DNA of 64,000 nt. It comes from Nesterenkonia halophila. Its GTDB lineage: Bacteria > Actinomycetota > Actinomycetes > Actinomycetales > Micrococcaceae. A program made the translations under genes and the position numbers. The stretch's first letter is position 1; every line of letters starts with the position of its first letter. Below, in pieces: positions 1 through 8,536 of this stretch. The DNA lies in the NCBI RefSeq assembly GCF_009467795.1, contig NZ_WIAX01000002.1:62001-126000 (forward strand). Direction: 5' to 3'. The notes beneath the pieces were generated by a model. The model was not told the origin of the DNA. It worked only from the letters and a program-made list of their open reading frames with translations, and searched no databases.

Positions 1-295
1 GGCCGACGACGTCGCCGAAGTGGCCGAAGACCACCGAGCCCAGCGGCCGGGCGAGGAAGGCGACGCCGAAGGTCGCCATGGACAGCAGCAGGTTCATCCC
101 CGGGTCGTCGCCGTGGAAGAACAGCAGCGGGAAGATCGACACCGCCGCGGTGGCATAGATGTAGAAGTCGTAGAACTCGATCGTGGTGCCGATGAGCGAC
201 GCCAGGATGATGCGGTGTCGGGGGATCTCGGCGTGGGCGGCCTCGGCGGCGCCCGCCGAGACGCTCGTCGACCCCTGCGACGGACTGCTGGACAT
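1..295 (-). CDS. MFS transporter, metabolite:H+ symporter (MHS) type, N-terminal part
   Basis: The gene runs off the left edge, so only the first 98 codons are seen. After a hydrophilic Ser/Ala-rich leader of about 25 residues comes the first membrane segment with IEFYDFYIY, then a second with GVAFLARPLGSVVFGHFGD. That pairing (acidic-aromatic motif in TM1 followed by RPLG...FGHFGD in the TM2-3 loop) is the signature of the MHS branch (ProP, ShiA, KgtP-like) of proton-coupled importers for organic acids, osmolytes or shikimate. Start: ATG with GAGGAG 8 nt upstream. Its substrate cannot be told from the part visible. It is the last minus-strand gene downstream of the acyl-CoA carboxylase block, separated by repeat P1-A. 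Confidence 0.85.
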   Translation of the reverse strand, partial: MSSSPSQGSTSVSAGAAEAAHAEIPRHRIILASLIGTTIEFYDFYIYATAAVSIFPLLFFHGDDPGMNLLLSMATFGVAFLARPLGSVVFGHFGDVVG

Positions 296-430
296 GGACA
301 GGACTCCTCGATCAGGTCAGCGATGACAGGATGACCTCGTCACTGTAGGGCCGGTTCGACCTGGTCGGGGCGGATCAGCAAGCCGGTTCCGCATGCTGAG
401 ATCGAGCGTCCGCTGGTCCGCCCGCCGGGC

Positions 431-490
431 GACGACTCGGCGGGACGAGTGGGAATACGGCCGCATTCCCACATCTTCCGCGGAGTCATC
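431..490. repeat. Palindromic repeat P1, copy A
   Basis: Sixty-base imperfect palindrome. The centre has GTGGGAAT (449-456) facing ATTCCCAC (465-472) across an 8-base spacer. Outer ends are GACGACTC and GAGTCATC. The right end overlaps the stop codon of the RibD-like gene by two bases, so it is also placed to act as that gene's terminator. Three more copies occur at 1181, 31458 and 32987. Confidence 0.85.
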
Positions 491-1097
491 ACTGGGGGAG
501 CGGCGTCGGGGCGTACTCCACCATCTGCAGCCGGCCGTCGAAGAGTCGGCTGGAGAGCATCGTCAGCGCGACGTCGCCGAAGCCCTCGAAGATCCGCTCG
601 CGGCCGGAGGCGCCGGTGATCACCGGAAAGATGACCAGCCGCAGCCGGTCGACGACGCCGGCGGCCATCAGCGAGCGGCAGAGGCTCAGGCTGCCCAGGG
701 TGCGCAGCGACTGTCCCTCGGCCTTCATCCGTGCCACCGCCGCGGCGGCGTCGTCGCGGACCAGCTCGGTGTGCGGCCAGCTCAGCGGCTCGGCGAGCGA
801 GGAGGAGCAGACGACCTTGTCGGCGTCGTCGAGGGCGACCAGCGTCTCGGCCTCCTCCTCGGACATGCCGGCGTCGCCGTCGCGGGCCGCCCGGGACATT
901 CCCGACATCACCTCATAGGTGGTCGTCCCCATCAGCAGGCGGTGGGAGTTCTCCGGCTGGTGGTCCAGCCAGCGCAGGTACTCCGGGCCCTCGCGGCCCC
1001 ACCAGCCGGGCCATCCCTCCGCGGAGGCGTAGCCGTCCAGCGAGGTGATGACGTCCATCAGCAGCTCCGGCTCCCGCCGGCGGGCGCTCCCAGTCAT
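489..1097 (-). CDS. RibD C-terminal/dihydrofolate reductase-like family protein
   Basis: 202 aa. The N-terminus DVITSLDGYAS is the strand-loop that opens the RibD_C/DHFR-like fold, where the NADPH and pterin/flavin-precursor analogues bind. The C-terminal half has TLGSLSLCRSLMAAGVVDRLRLVIFPV, matching the second nucleotide-contact segment of this family (YwjB/YyaP-like). Members are presumed NADPH-dependent reductases, most with unknown substrate. A longer frame exists upstream, but AGGAGG sits 7 nt before this ATG and the extension crosses repeat P1-B, so the shorter start was chosen. It is flanked by repeat P1 on both sides, which suggests an independently transcribed unit. Confidence 0.8.
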   Translation of the reverse strand: MTGSARRREPELLMDVITSLDGYASAEGWPGWWGREGPEYLRWLDHQPENSHRLLMGTTTYEVMSGMSRAARDGDAGMSEEEAETLVALDDADKVVCSSSLAEPLSWPHTELVRDDAAAAVARMKAEGQSLRTLGSLSLCRSLMAAGVVDRLRLVIFPVITGASGRERIFEGFGDVALTMLSSRLFDGRLQMVEYAPTPLPQ

Positions 1098-1180
1098 GAT
1101 CGTGCCTCCTGAGGCCACCCTAGTGCGCGGACTCCGCCGGCGGAATGGTCGATCCCTCCGCCTCACCGGGCCCGGTGCAC

Positions 1181-1242
1181 GATGACCCCGCGGGACGGGG
1201 TGGGAATGAGCGCTCATTCCCACCCCGTCCCACGGGGTCATC
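1181..1242. repeat. Palindromic repeat P1, copy B (nearly perfect)
   Basis: Two 31-base arms with a single mismatch and no loop: outer end GATGACCCCG pairs with CGGGGTCATC (1233-1242), and the core GTGGGAAT (1200-1207) pairs with ATTCCCAC (1216-1223). It lies in the gap between the 3' end of accA (stop at 1292) and the start of the RibD-like gene. Transcribed, it would fold into a very stable hairpin. There is no U-run, so if it terminates transcription it is an actinobacterial U-less terminator. Confidence 0.9.
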
Positions 1243-1291
1243 GAGGAAGCGAGGAGGCGGGGCGGCGCAGAGCAGCGCCGGGCGGGACGCC

Positions 1292-3082
1292 TCAGCCCTC
1301 GATGGTGGCCACGACCTCGCCGGCCGAGAGGGTCGCGCCCGGTTCCACCGACAGACCCTTCAGCGTGCCGGACTTATGGGCGGTCAGCGGCTGCTCCATC
1401 TTCATCGCCTCGAGCACCAGGATCTGGTCCCCTTCGGCGACTGTCGCACCGTCCTTCGTCTGGACCTTGACCACAGTGCCCTGCATCGGCGAGGTCAGCG
1501 AGTCGCCCGAGGGTGCGGCCGCCGAGGAGCGGCGGGACCGGCGTCGGCGCTTCTTCGCCGGGGCCGCGGCGAGCTTGCCGGCGGCCAGCGAGGCCGGCAG
1601 CGAGACGTCGACGCGCTTGCCGTTGACCTCCATGACCACCGACTGCCGCTCCGGCTCCGGGGCGGCCTGGGCCGCCGGGGCGTGGTGCGGGGCGATGGTG
1701 TTGGCGAACTCGGTCTCGATCCAGCGGGTGTGCACCGAGAAGGCCTCGGGCTTCTTCTTCGCCCCGGCGGCGGCGCGCAGCTCGGGGGCGAAGGCCGGGT
1801 CCTCGACGACGACCCGGTGGAAGGGCAGCACTGAGGGCATGCCCTCGACCTGCATCTCCGCCAGCGCGCGCTTCGAGCGCTGCAGCGCCTGCTCGCGGGT
1901 CGCACCGGTGACGATCAGCTTGGCGATCATCGAGTCGAAGGCTCCCGAGATCGACTCGCCGGAGCGGACGCCGGAGTCCACGCGCACGCCGGGGCCGGTG
2001 GGCAGCCCGAAGTGCTCGAGCTTGCCGGGCGAGGGCATGAAGCCGCGGCCGGCGTCCTCGCCGTTGATGCGGAACTCGAAGGAGTGGCCGCGGACCTCGG
2101 GGTCGTCGTAGCCCAGCCGCTCGCCGCGGGCGATGCGGAACTGCTCGCGCACCAGGTCCAGGCCGGTGACCTCCTCGGAGACCGGGTGCTCGACCTGCAG
2201 CCGGGTGTTGACCTCCAGGAAGCTGATGGTCCCGTCCTGGCCGACGAGGAACTCGCAGGTGCCGGCGCCGACGTAGCCGGCCTCCTTCAGCAGCGCCTTC
2301 GAGGCCCGGTAGAGCTGCCGGGTCTGCTGCCGGCTCAGGAACGGCGCCGGGGCCTCCTCGACGAGCTTCTGGTTGCGCCGCTGCAGCGAGCAGTCACGGG
2401 TGGAGACGACGACGACGTCGCCGTGGGCGTCGGCCAGGCACTGGGTCTCCACGTGCCGGGGTGCGTCGAGGAACCGCTCGATGAAGCACTCGCCGCGGCC
2501 GAAGGCGGTGACCGCCTCACGCACGGCGGACTCGTAGAGCTCGACGATCTCGTCGCGGGAGCGGGCGACCTTGATGCCGCGCCCGCCGCCGCCGTAGGCG
2601 GCCTTGATGGCGATCGGCAGTCCCTGCTTGTCGGCGAACTTCACGACCTCCTTGGCCGAGGAGACCGGCTCCTTGGTGCCCGGGGCCAGCGGGGCGCCGA
2701 CCTTCTCGGCCAGCTGTCGCGCCGAGACCTTGTCGCCGAGCGTCTCGATGGCCGTCGGCGACGGCCCGATCCAGGTCAGTCCCGCCTCGGCGACCGCACG
2801 GGCGAAGTCGGCGTTCTCGGAGAGGAAGCCGTAGCCGGGGTGGACCGCATCGGCGCCGGTGGCGCGGGCGGCCTCGAGGATCTTGTCGACGACCAGGTAG
2901 CTGTCGGCCGCCGTCGCCCCGCCGAGCGCATAGGCCTCGTCGGCCATGGTCACGTGCATCGCCTCGCGGTCCGGGTCCGCGTAGACGGCCACAGTGGCCA
3001 GCCCCTCGTCGCGGGCCGCGCGGATCACCCGCACGGCGATCTCGCCGCGGTTGGCGATCAGCACCTTGGAGAAGTCAGTCAT
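1292..3082 (-). CDS. accA3: Acyl-CoA carboxylase alpha subunit (biotin carboxylase + biotin carrier)
   Basis: 596 aa, normal for actinobacterial AccA3/AccC. The N-terminal biotin-carboxylase domain begins [13 protein letters not shown] (residues 7-19). The ATP-grasp glycine loop GGGGRGIK lies at 164-171 and [14 protein letters not shown] follows. A C-terminal biotinyl domain carries EAMKMEQ with Lys561 as the biotin site. It uses ATP and bicarbonate to carboxylate its own biotin and hands CO2 to the AccD carboxyltransferase, making malonyl- or methylmalonyl-CoA for lipid synthesis. It is the fourth gene of the accD-accE-maf-accA operon, 19 bases after maf, with AGGAG upstream. Biotin would be attached by the BirA at 6900. 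Confidence 0.96.
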   Translation of the reverse strand: MTDFSKVLIANRGEIAVRVIRAARDEGLATVAVYADPDREAMHVTMADEAYALGGATAADSYLVVDKILEAARATGADAVHPGYGFLSENADFARAVAEAGLTWIGPSPTAIETLGDKVSARQLAEKVGAPLAPGTKEPVSSAKEVVKFADKQGLPIAIKAAYGGGGRGIKVARSRDEIVELYESAVREAVTAFGRGECFIERFLDAPRHVETQCLADAHGDVVVVSTRDCSLQRRNQKLVEEAPAPFLSRQQTRQLYRASKALLKEAGYVGAGTCEFLVGQDGTISFLEVNTRLQVEHPVSEEVTGLDLVREQFRIARGERLGYDDPEVRGHSFEFRINGEDAGRGFMPSPGKLEHFGLPTGPGVRVDSGVRSGESISGAFDSMIAKLIVTGATREQALQRSKRALAEMQVEGMPSVLPFHRVVVEDPAFAPELRAAAGAKKKPEAFSVHTRWIETEFANTIAPHHAPAAQAAPEPERQSVVMEVNGKRVDVSLPASLAAGKLAAAPAKKRRRRSRRSSAAAPSGDSLTSPMQGTVVKVQTKDGATVAEGDQILVLEAMKMEQPLTAHKSGTLKGLSVEPGATLSAGEVVATIEG

Positions 3083-3101
3083 GGTCGTCGGATGCTCCTG
3101 A

Positions 3102-3749
3102 TCAGCGGTCGTGGGTCCACAGAGTCGTGATGTCGATGTCCAGCTCGGCGAGCAGCCCGCCCAGCGCCCGCGGCGAGACGCCGATCACCGACTGCGGGTC
3201 GCCGTCGACCCCGTCGATGAAGGCCGCGCCGCGGCCGTCGATGGTGAATGCCCCCGCGCAGCCCAGCGGCTCGCCGGAGTGCGCATAGGCGCGGATCTGC
3301 TCCTCGCTCGGTGTGCCGAAGCGCACCTGCGTGGAGGCCGTCCGCTCCGCCGTCGCGCCGTCGCGCAGCCGCACCAGGCGGTGGCCGGAGTGCAGCGTGC
3401 CGGTGCGGCCGCGCATCTCCCGCCAGCGGCTGATCGCGACCTCGGGCTCGTGCGGCTTGCCGTAGGCGACGCCGTCGAGCTCGAAGACCGAGTCGCAGCC
3501 CAGCACCAGCAGGTCCTCGTCCGCGCCCCGGTCCTCCTCGGCCACGGCGCGGGCCACCGCCTCGGCCTTGGCCTGCGCCAGCAGCGCGGCCATGCGCGCC
3601 GGGGTGACCTCCTCGCCGGCGGCTCGGGCGGCCTCGACGGCGGCGTCCTCGTCCACGGAGGACACGCGCACCGCGAAGTCGAGGCCGGCGCGGGTCAGCA
3701 CGTCTGCGCGGCCGGGGGAGGCCGAGCCCAGGATCAGTCGGGGGCTCAT
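3102..3749 (-). CDS. maf: Maf-family nucleoside triphosphate pyrophosphatase
   Basis: 215 aa. It opens with [14 protein letters not shown], the Maf phosphate-binding motif (usually SxSPRR), continues with [12 protein letters not shown] (the catalytic D-T/S-V segment), and has [11 protein letters not shown] and [23 protein letters not shown]. Maf proteins hydrolyse non-canonical or modified dNTP/NTPs and have been linked to septation arrest. The start at MSPRLIL overlaps the accE stop as ATGA, so translation is coupled. A longer in-frame start inside accE was rejected. Finding maf between accE and accA matches the mycobacterial order, so this is housekeeping synteny and not a recent insertion. 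Confidence 0.92.
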   Translation of the reverse strand: MSPRLILGSASPGRADVLTRAGLDFAVRVSSVDEDAAVEAARAAGEEVTPARMAALLAQAKAEAVARAVAEEDRGADEDLLVLGCDSVFELDGVAYGKPHEPEVAISRWREMRGRTGTLHSGHRLVRLRDGATAERTASTQVRFGTPSEEQIRAYAHSGEPLGCAGAFTIDGRGAAFIDGVDGDPQSVIGVSPRALGGLLAELDIDITTLWTHDR

Positions 3750-4039
3750 CGCAGCCCTCCCGCCTGCAGCCAGGAGTCGGTGCCGGGTCGCGGCCACAGG
3801 CCCAGCCGGCGGCGGCGCTCCAGCGTGCGGTCGCGGGGGCCGGCGCGGCCGTGGTCGGTCTCGACCGCCGGCTCGGCGCCGGCCAGCCGGCCGACGACGG
3901 CGGCGACGGCGGCCTGCTCCTCCTCGGTCAGCGGCGTGCCGTCGATCCGCAGCAGCGGAGCCTCCTCAGCCTCAGCGTCGGCCCCTGCGGCGCCGGCGCC
4001 CGTCGAGCCCCCGGAGCCGGGGGCGCTCGTCGAAGTCAT
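3746..4039 (-). CDS. accE: Acyl-CoA carboxylase epsilon subunit
   Basis: 97 aa, acidic and Ala/Gly-rich for the first 30 residues. The conserved region LLRIDGTPLTEEEQAAVAAVV follows, then a basic stretch and a Trp-containing tail (LGLWPRPGTDSWLQAGGL). This matches the small epsilon subunits that stabilise AccA-AccD complexes in actinomycetes. AAGGA lies before the ATG, 28 bases after the accD stop, and its own stop overlaps maf as ATGA. Its position directly after the beta subunit supports the call. Confidence 0.9.
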   Translation of the reverse strand: MTSTSAPGSGGSTGAGAAGADAEAEEAPLLRIDGTPLTEEEQAAVAAVVGRLAGAEPAVETDHGRAGPRDRTLERRRRLGLWPRPGTDSWLQAGGLR

Positions 4040-4067
4040 GAACGTCGTCCTTCCTGCCGGGGCCGAC

Positions 4068-5717
4068 TCACAGCGGGATGTTGCCGTGCTTCTTCGCCGG
4101 CAGCGCCTCGCGCTTGTGGAACGTCGCCCGCAGGGCCTGGGTGATCTGCCAACGGGTCTCGGCGGGTTCGATCACCGCGTCGATGTAGCCCAGCTCGGCG
4201 GCCTGGTACGGGGTGAGCAGCTCCTTCTCATACTCGTCGACCAGCTCCGCCCGGCGCGCCTCGACGTCGCCGCCCTCCTTGCCGACGGAGGCCAGCTCGC
4301 GGCGGTGCAGGATGTTCACCGCGCCGTCTGCGCCCATCACGCCGATCTGCGCCGTGGGCCAGGCCAGGTTCACGTCCGCGCCGAGCGTCTTCGAGCCCAT
4401 CACGATGTAGGCGCCGCCGAAGGCCTTGCGGGTGATCACGGTGATCTTCGGGACGGTGGCCTCGGCGTAGGCGTAGAGCAGCTTGGCCCCGCGCCGGATG
4501 ATGCCGCCGAACTCCTGCTCGGTGCCCGGCAGGAAGCCCGGCACGTCGACGAAGGTCAGGATCGGGATGTTGAAGGCGTCGCAGAACCGGACGAAGCGCG
4601 CGGCCTTCTCGGACGCGGCGATGTCCAGCGTGCCGGCCAGCTGCGAGGGCTGGTTGGCGACGACGCCGACGGTGCGGCCCTCGACCCGGCCCAGGCCGAT
4701 GAGCACGTTGGGCGCGTAGAGCGCCTGCAGCTCGAGGAAGTGGCCGTCGTCGAGCGTCTGCTCGATCACTGCGCGCATGTCGTAGGGCTGGTTCGCCGAG
4801 TCGGGGATCAGCGTGTTCAGCGCCTCGTCCTCGGTCTCGATCTTCACCCGCTCCTCATGGGGCTCCACCGGCGGCTCGGCGAGGTTGTTCAGCGGCAGGA
4901 ACTCCAGCAGCTCCTTGGTGAACTCGAGGGCGTCCTCCTCGTCGGCGGCGAGGTACGAGGCGGTGCCGGTGGTCTCGTTGTGCGAGCGGGCGCCGCCGAG
5001 GGTCTCCATGTCCACGTCCTCGCCGGTGACCGACTTGATGACGTCGGGACCGGTGATGAACATGTGGCTGGTCTGGTCGACCATGATCACGAAGTCGTTC
5101 AGCGCCGGGGAGTAGGCCGCGCCGCCGGCGGCCGGGCCCATGATCAGCGAGATCTGCGGGACCACCCCGGAGGAGTGGACGTTGTTCCGGAAGATGTCGG
5201 CGAACATCGCCAGCGAGGCCACGCCCTCCTGGATGCGGGCGCCGCCGCCGTCGTTGATGCCGATCACCGGGCAGCCGTTGCGCGCGGCGAACTCCTGGAC
5301 TTTGACGATCTTCTCGCCGTTGACCTGGGAGAGCGACCCGCCGAAGACGGTGAAGTCCTGGGCGTAGACCGCGACGAGCCGGCCGTCGACGGTGCCGTAG
5401 CCGGAGACCAGCCCGTCGCCGAGGGGCTTGCGCTTCTCCATGCCGAAGGAGGTGGAGCGGTGCACCGCCAGCGCGTCGAGCTCGACGAAGGAGTCGGGAT
5501 CGAGCAGCATCTCGACGCGCTCGCGGGCGGTGTGCTTGCCGCGCTCATGCTGCTTCTCGATCGCGGCCTCGCCGGTCGGGGTCAACGTCTGGTCGCGGCG
5601 ACGGCGGAAGGCGGCGAGCTTGCCGGCGGTGGTGTCCAGGTCGAGCTCCTCCGCGCCGCCGGTCGCGGAGCGCGCGCCGGGGCCGGCGCCGGAGTCGGAG
5701 CGGGGCGAAGAAGTCAT
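4068..5717 (-). CDS. accD: Acyl-CoA carboxylase beta subunit (carboxyltransferase)
   Basis: 549 aa, the usual size of AccD5/PccB. The N-terminal crotonase-like half has [19 protein letters not shown] and [13 protein letters not shown]. The C-terminal half has [19 protein letters not shown] and [16 protein letters not shown]. These form the CoA and biotin pockets of the propionyl/acetyl-CoA carboxylase carboxyltransferases. It transfers CO2 from the biotinylated AccA to acyl-CoA. Propionyl-CoA as main substrate is likely from similarity to AccD5, but not provable here. First gene of the operon, transcribed away from the SDR gene at 5889; the 171-base gap holds candidate control sites. Confidence 0.95.
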   Translation of the reverse strand: MTSSPRSDSGAGPGARSATGGAEELDLDTTAGKLAAFRRRRDQTLTPTGEAAIEKQHERGKHTARERVEMLLDPDSFVELDALAVHRSTSFGMEKRKPLGDGLVSGYGTVDGRLVAVYAQDFTVFGGSLSQVNGEKIVKVQEFAARNGCPVIGINDGGGARIQEGVASLAMFADIFRNNVHSSGVVPQISLIMGPAAGGAAYSPALNDFVIMVDQTSHMFITGPDVIKSVTGEDVDMETLGGARSHNETTGTASYLAADEEDALEFTKELLEFLPLNNLAEPPVEPHEERVKIETEDEALNTLIPDSANQPYDMRAVIEQTLDDGHFLELQALYAPNVLIGLGRVEGRTVGVVANQPSQLAGTLDIAASEKAARFVRFCDAFNIPILTFVDVPGFLPGTEQEFGGIIRRGAKLLYAYAEATVPKITVITRKAFGGAYIVMGSKTLGADVNLAWPTAQIGVMGADGAVNILHRRELASVGKEGGDVEARRAELVDEYEKELLTPYQAAELGYIDAVIEPAETRWQITQALRATFHKREALPAKKHGNIPL

Positions 5718-5748
5718 CGGTGGGGAGCTGACCTTTTCTCGTCTCGGA

Positions 5749-5815
5749 GGAACTCTACAATCCGCACGTCAGTCTAGCCCGCTGTCAGCGGCGTCCGGCT
5801 GTAGGAAATCTACAA
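5749..5815 (-). promoter_or_regulatory. Upstream region of the acc operon: direct repeats and a TAGACT -10
   Basis: Two copies of GGAANTCTACAA, at 5749-5760 and 5804-5815, lie 55 bases apart. The second is part of a palindrome, TGTAG-GAAAT-CTACA (5800-5814). Between them, on the minus strand, TAGACT (complement of 5771-5776) fits a -10 hexamer reading into accD. The repeated sequence flanks that -10, as expected of operators for a lipid-metabolism regulator. No regulator is encoded beside it; the binding protein is unknown. Confidence 0.4.
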
Positions 5816-5876
5816 CGCCGTCCGGTGTGTCGAGGTGCTGGCGTGATGCGGGTTATATTCTGCGGTTACCGGCGAG

Positions 5877-5882
5877 TAGACT
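5877..5882 (+). promoter_or_regulatory. TAGACT -10 element, leaderless start of the SDR gene
   Basis: TAGACT ends 6 nt before the ATG at 5889, which places transcription initiation at the start codon itself. No Shine-Dalgarno sequence precedes this ATG. The same hexamer precedes ligA, gatC and the PH-domain gene in this window, so it seems to be the common -10 of this genome. Confidence 0.5.
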
Positions 5883-5888
5883 GCAAGC

Positions 5889-6833
5889 ATGAGTGAACAG
5901 CCGAGCACCCGCCCACGCCACGCCCCGCCGGTGGGCCCGCGCGAGCTCTCCGGACGAACGGTGCTGATGTCCGGCGGCAGCCGCGGCATCGGTCATGCCA
6001 TCGCCGTCGCGCTCGCCGCACAGGGCGCGAATCTGGTGCTGCTGGCCAAGACCGACGCGCCGCATGCCACGCTGCCGGGCACTGTGCACAGCGCCGTCGC
6101 CGACGTCGAGGCCGCCGGCGGCCGAGGGCTGGCCGTCGTCGGCGACCTGCGCTCCGACGAGGACGTCGACCGTGCCGTCGCGGCCGCCGTCGAGACCTTC
6201 GGCGGCGTCGACGTCGTGGTCAACAACGCCTCGGCCATCGACCTCTCGCCGACGGAGTCGCTGAGCATGAAGCGCTGGGATCTGATGCACGACATCAACG
6301 TCCGGGGCACCTTCCGGCTCTCGCAGGCGGCGATGCCGCATCTGCGCGCCTCCGCGCGGGCGGCCGCCGCGGACGGGGCGGAGGCGGGTTCGTCGTGGCG
6401 GCCGCAGATCCTCACCCTCTCGCCGCCGCTGACCGGTGCGGAGGGGCGCCTGGAGCCGGAGTGGTTCGGCCGCCATCTGGGCTACACGATGGCCAAGTAC
6501 GGGATGTCGATGACGACGCTCGGCCTGTCCCGCGAGCTGGCCGACGACGGCGTGCTGGTCAACTCGCTCTGGCCGGCGACGCTGATCGACACCGCCGCCG
6601 TGCGGGCCATGCCCGGCGGCGAGGAGCTGATCCGCTCGGCGCGGCGGCCGCAGATCGTCGCCGACGCCGCCCGGGCGGTGCTCACCGGCGCCGTAGGAGA
6701 GGCCTGCGGGGAGTTCCTGATCGACGAGCAGGTCCTGGAGTCTTCCGGCGTCGCCGACCTGCGGGGATACGCTGTGGAGGAGGGGCGCGAGCTCATCCCG
6801 GACGCCTTCCTCCCCGCGGCGCTCGACGCCTGA
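5889..6833 (+). CDS. HSDL2-like short-chain dehydrogenase/reductase
   Basis: 314 aa. Rossmann motif GGSRGIGHAIA (residues 29-39), NNAS, and active-site region YTMAKYGMSMTTLGLS. The preceding ILTLSPPL segment and YxxAKYGMSM are characteristic of the HSDL2 (hydroxysteroid dehydrogenase-like 2) branch. It presumably oxidises or reduces a hydroxyl/keto group using NAD(P); substrate unknown, a fatty acyl or sterol-like compound being likely from family and from the divergent acyl-CoA carboxylase operon. The mRNA appears leaderless. It is followed 66 bases later by birA. Confidence 0.85.
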   Translation: MSEQPSTRPRHAPPVGPRELSGRTVLMSGGSRGIGHAIAVALAAQGANLVLLAKTDAPHATLPGTVHSAVADVEAAGGRGLAVVGDLRSDEDVDRAVAAAVETFGGVDVVVNNASAIDLSPTESLSMKRWDLMHDINVRGTFRLSQAAMPHLRASARAAAADGAEAGSSWRPQILTLSPPLTGAEGRLEPEWFGRHLGYTMAKYGMSMTTLGLSRELADDGVLVNSLWPATLIDTAAVRAMPGGEELIRSARRPQIVADAARAVLTGAVGEACGEFLIDEQVLESSGVADLRGYAVEEGRELIPDAFLPAALDA

Positions 6834-6899
6834 GGCGGGAGGGTGGGCGGCCGAGGGTCGCGCGCCCCGCCGCAGCCCCGGAGTCACCAGGAGGACCTC

Positions 6900-7904
6900 A
6901 TGGCCGACAGACCGAACGATCCGCTCCGGCGCCCGCTCGACGTCGAGCTGCTCCGCCGCTCGCTGGTCGCCCCCGGCATCCTGGCCGACCTCGAACATGT
7001 CGAGAGCATCGACTCCACCAACGCCGCGCTGCAGCGCGAGGCCGGCGAGCCGGACTTCGCCCGACGCCGCCCGCATCTGAGCCTGCTCGTCGCCGAGGAG
7101 CAGACCGGCGGACGCGGCCGGATGGCACGCGGCTGGTCCTCGCCGCGGCACACCTCGCTGTCGGCCTCGCTGGTGCTTCGACCCCGGCTGGACGCCGACG
7201 CCATGCCGTGGATCTCGCTGGTCGCCGGTCTGGCCCTGGTCGAGGCGCTCGTCGAGGAGCACGGCGTGCCGGCCCGGCTGAAGTGGCCGAACGACGTCCT
7301 CGTCGACGGCCGCAAGATCTGCGGCATCCTCGCCGTGCTCGCCCCGGGGAACGCCGTCGCGGGCGCCGCCTCCGGCTCCTCGGGCTCCTCCGGGCCGACG
7401 GTGCCGACGGTGATCCTCGGCACGGGGATCAACGTGCTCCAGGAGGAGGACCAGCTGCCGGTCGAGGGGTCGACCTCGCTGATGCTCGAGCGCCGGCGGG
7501 CCGGCGCCGCCGCCGACGTCGGCCTGCTGCCCGGCGACGACCCCGCCCGCGCCGATCTGCGCGCCGATCTGCTGATCCAGTTCATGGCCCGGTTCGTCGG
7601 GCACCTGACCACGCTGGAGTCCTGCCGCCGCGGCGAAGTGCGCTACTCGCCGGTCGGCCGCGCCGCCGTCGAGGCGATGGAGACCGTCGGCCGCCGGGTG
7701 CGCATCGAGCTGCCCGACGGCTCCGCCCGCCGCGGCGAGGCGGTCGGAGTGGCCGACGACGGCGCGCTGGAGGTCGTCGTCGACGCCGAGCGCTCCTCCG
7801 CCGAGGAGCCCTGGCGCGAGCACGCGGCGCGGCGGACGAGCTTCAGCGCCGGCGATGTGGTCCATCTGCGGCCGGCCGAGGAGCCTCCGGGGGCCGCCGG
7901 GTAG
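6900..7904 (+). CDS. birA: Biotin--[acetyl-CoA-carboxylase] ligase
   Basis: 334 aa. Contains IDSTNAALQRE, the biotin/ATP loop GGRGRMARGW, and KWPNDVLVDGRKICGIL, the BPL/LplA catalytic set, plus a C-terminal SH3-like domain. It makes biotinyl-5'-AMP and attaches biotin to Lys561 of the AccA protein encoded at 1292-3082. No N-terminal winged-helix repressor domain is present, as usual in actinobacteria, so it should not regulate transcription. The start has AGGAGG 6 nt upstream; an in-frame start 19 codons earlier was rejected. The birA/acc neighbourhood is conserved in mycobacteria. Confidence 0.95.
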   Translation: MADRPNDPLRRPLDVELLRRSLVAPGILADLEHVESIDSTNAALQREAGEPDFARRRPHLSLLVAEEQTGGRGRMARGWSSPRHTSLSASLVLRPRLDADAMPWISLVAGLALVEALVEEHGVPARLKWPNDVLVDGRKICGILAVLAPGNAVAGAASGSSGSSGPTVPTVILGTGINVLQEEDQLPVEGSTSLMLERRRAGAAADVGLLPGDDPARADLRADLLIQFMARFVGHLTTLESCRRGEVRYSPVGRAAVEAMETVGRRVRIELPDGSARRGEAVGVADDGALEVVVDAERSSAEEPWREHAARRTSFSAGDVVHLRPAEEPPGAAG

Positions 7905-7907
7905 ACT
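7902..7907 (+). promoter_or_regulatory. TAGACT -10 overlapping the birA stop
   Basis: TAGACT begins at the birA stop codon (TAG), 47 bases before the PH-domain gene. It could give that gene and the cyclase their own transcript. No clear -35 is visible. Confidence 0.3.
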
Positions 7908-7954
7908 GGACCGGTACTCAGGGGAGGACGGCGATCGGGAGGTCGGAGACCGCG

Positions 7955-8536
7955 ATGAGGCTCAGACTGGTCGACGGCGAGCAGGTCGTCGTGCGCACGC
8001 GCGCCCACCGGCGCACGCTGCTGCCTGCTCTGCTGACCCTGCTGGTCACTGTGGCGCTGATGAGCTTCCTGCTGGGGTACGTCTCCCGCGGCTCGCAGCC
8101 GGAGGTGATCCGCCACTACAGTCATGTGCTCTCGACGCTGGTCGTCGGCGCCGGGACGCTGACGCTGGTCTTCGGCACGCTGCGCCCGGTGCTGGCCTGG
8201 GCCAACCGGGTCACCTGGCTGACCGATCTGCGGGTGGTGCGGAAGAACCTGCTCGGCGCCCCGCAACCGGTGATCGTGCCGCTGGGGCTGCTCGCCGAGG
8301 CGCAGCTGAAGCAGACCCGCCTGCAGGCGATGAGCGGCGCCGGCGACCTGGTGCTCCACCACGGGGCCTATGGGCAGCAGCAGCGCACTGTGCTGGCCGA
8401 CATGCCCGACGCCGAGCATCTCCACACTGTGCTGGCCGAGGAGCTGGGCGCCTATCGCCGTGCGGCCGCTGCGCAGCACGCCCGCCGCGCCCGAGAGGCC
8501 GCGGTGACCACCGATCGAGGGAGCCTGAATGTCTGA
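7955..8536 (+). CDS. Membrane protein with bacterial PH-like domain
   Basis: 193 aa. It starts LRLVDGEQVVVRTRAH, typical of the entry to bacterial PH (YdbT/bPH2-like) domains. Two membrane segments follow (about residues 24-45 and 58-78), then WLTDLRVVRKNLLG and a beta-rich part with GDLVLHHGAY. The C-terminus is basic and helical. A gene of this type follows birA in mycobacteria (Rv3278c neighbourhood). Function unknown; PH-like membrane proteins are thought to act at the envelope. It overlaps the cyclase gene by 8 bases, so the two are translationally linked. The start has AGGTCGGAG upstream, a modest ribosome-binding site. Confidence 0.7.
   Translation: MRLRLVDGEQVVVRTRAHRRTLLPALLTLLVTVALMSFLLGYVSRGSQPEVIRHYSHVLSTLVVGAGTLTLVFGTLRPVLAWANRVTWLTDLRVVRKNLLGAPQPVIVPLGLLAEAQLKQTRLQAMSGAGDLVLHHGAYGQQQRTVLADMPDAEHLHTVLAEELGAYRRAAAAQHARRAREAAVTTDRGSLNV

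Noticed and set aside
3111-5777. Plus-strand open frame of 888 codons
   Set aside because: Antisense to maf, accE and accD; same GC-driven artefact.
5853-7865. Minus-strand open frame of 670 codons
   Set aside because: Antisense to the SDR and birA genes, both of which have strong motifs.
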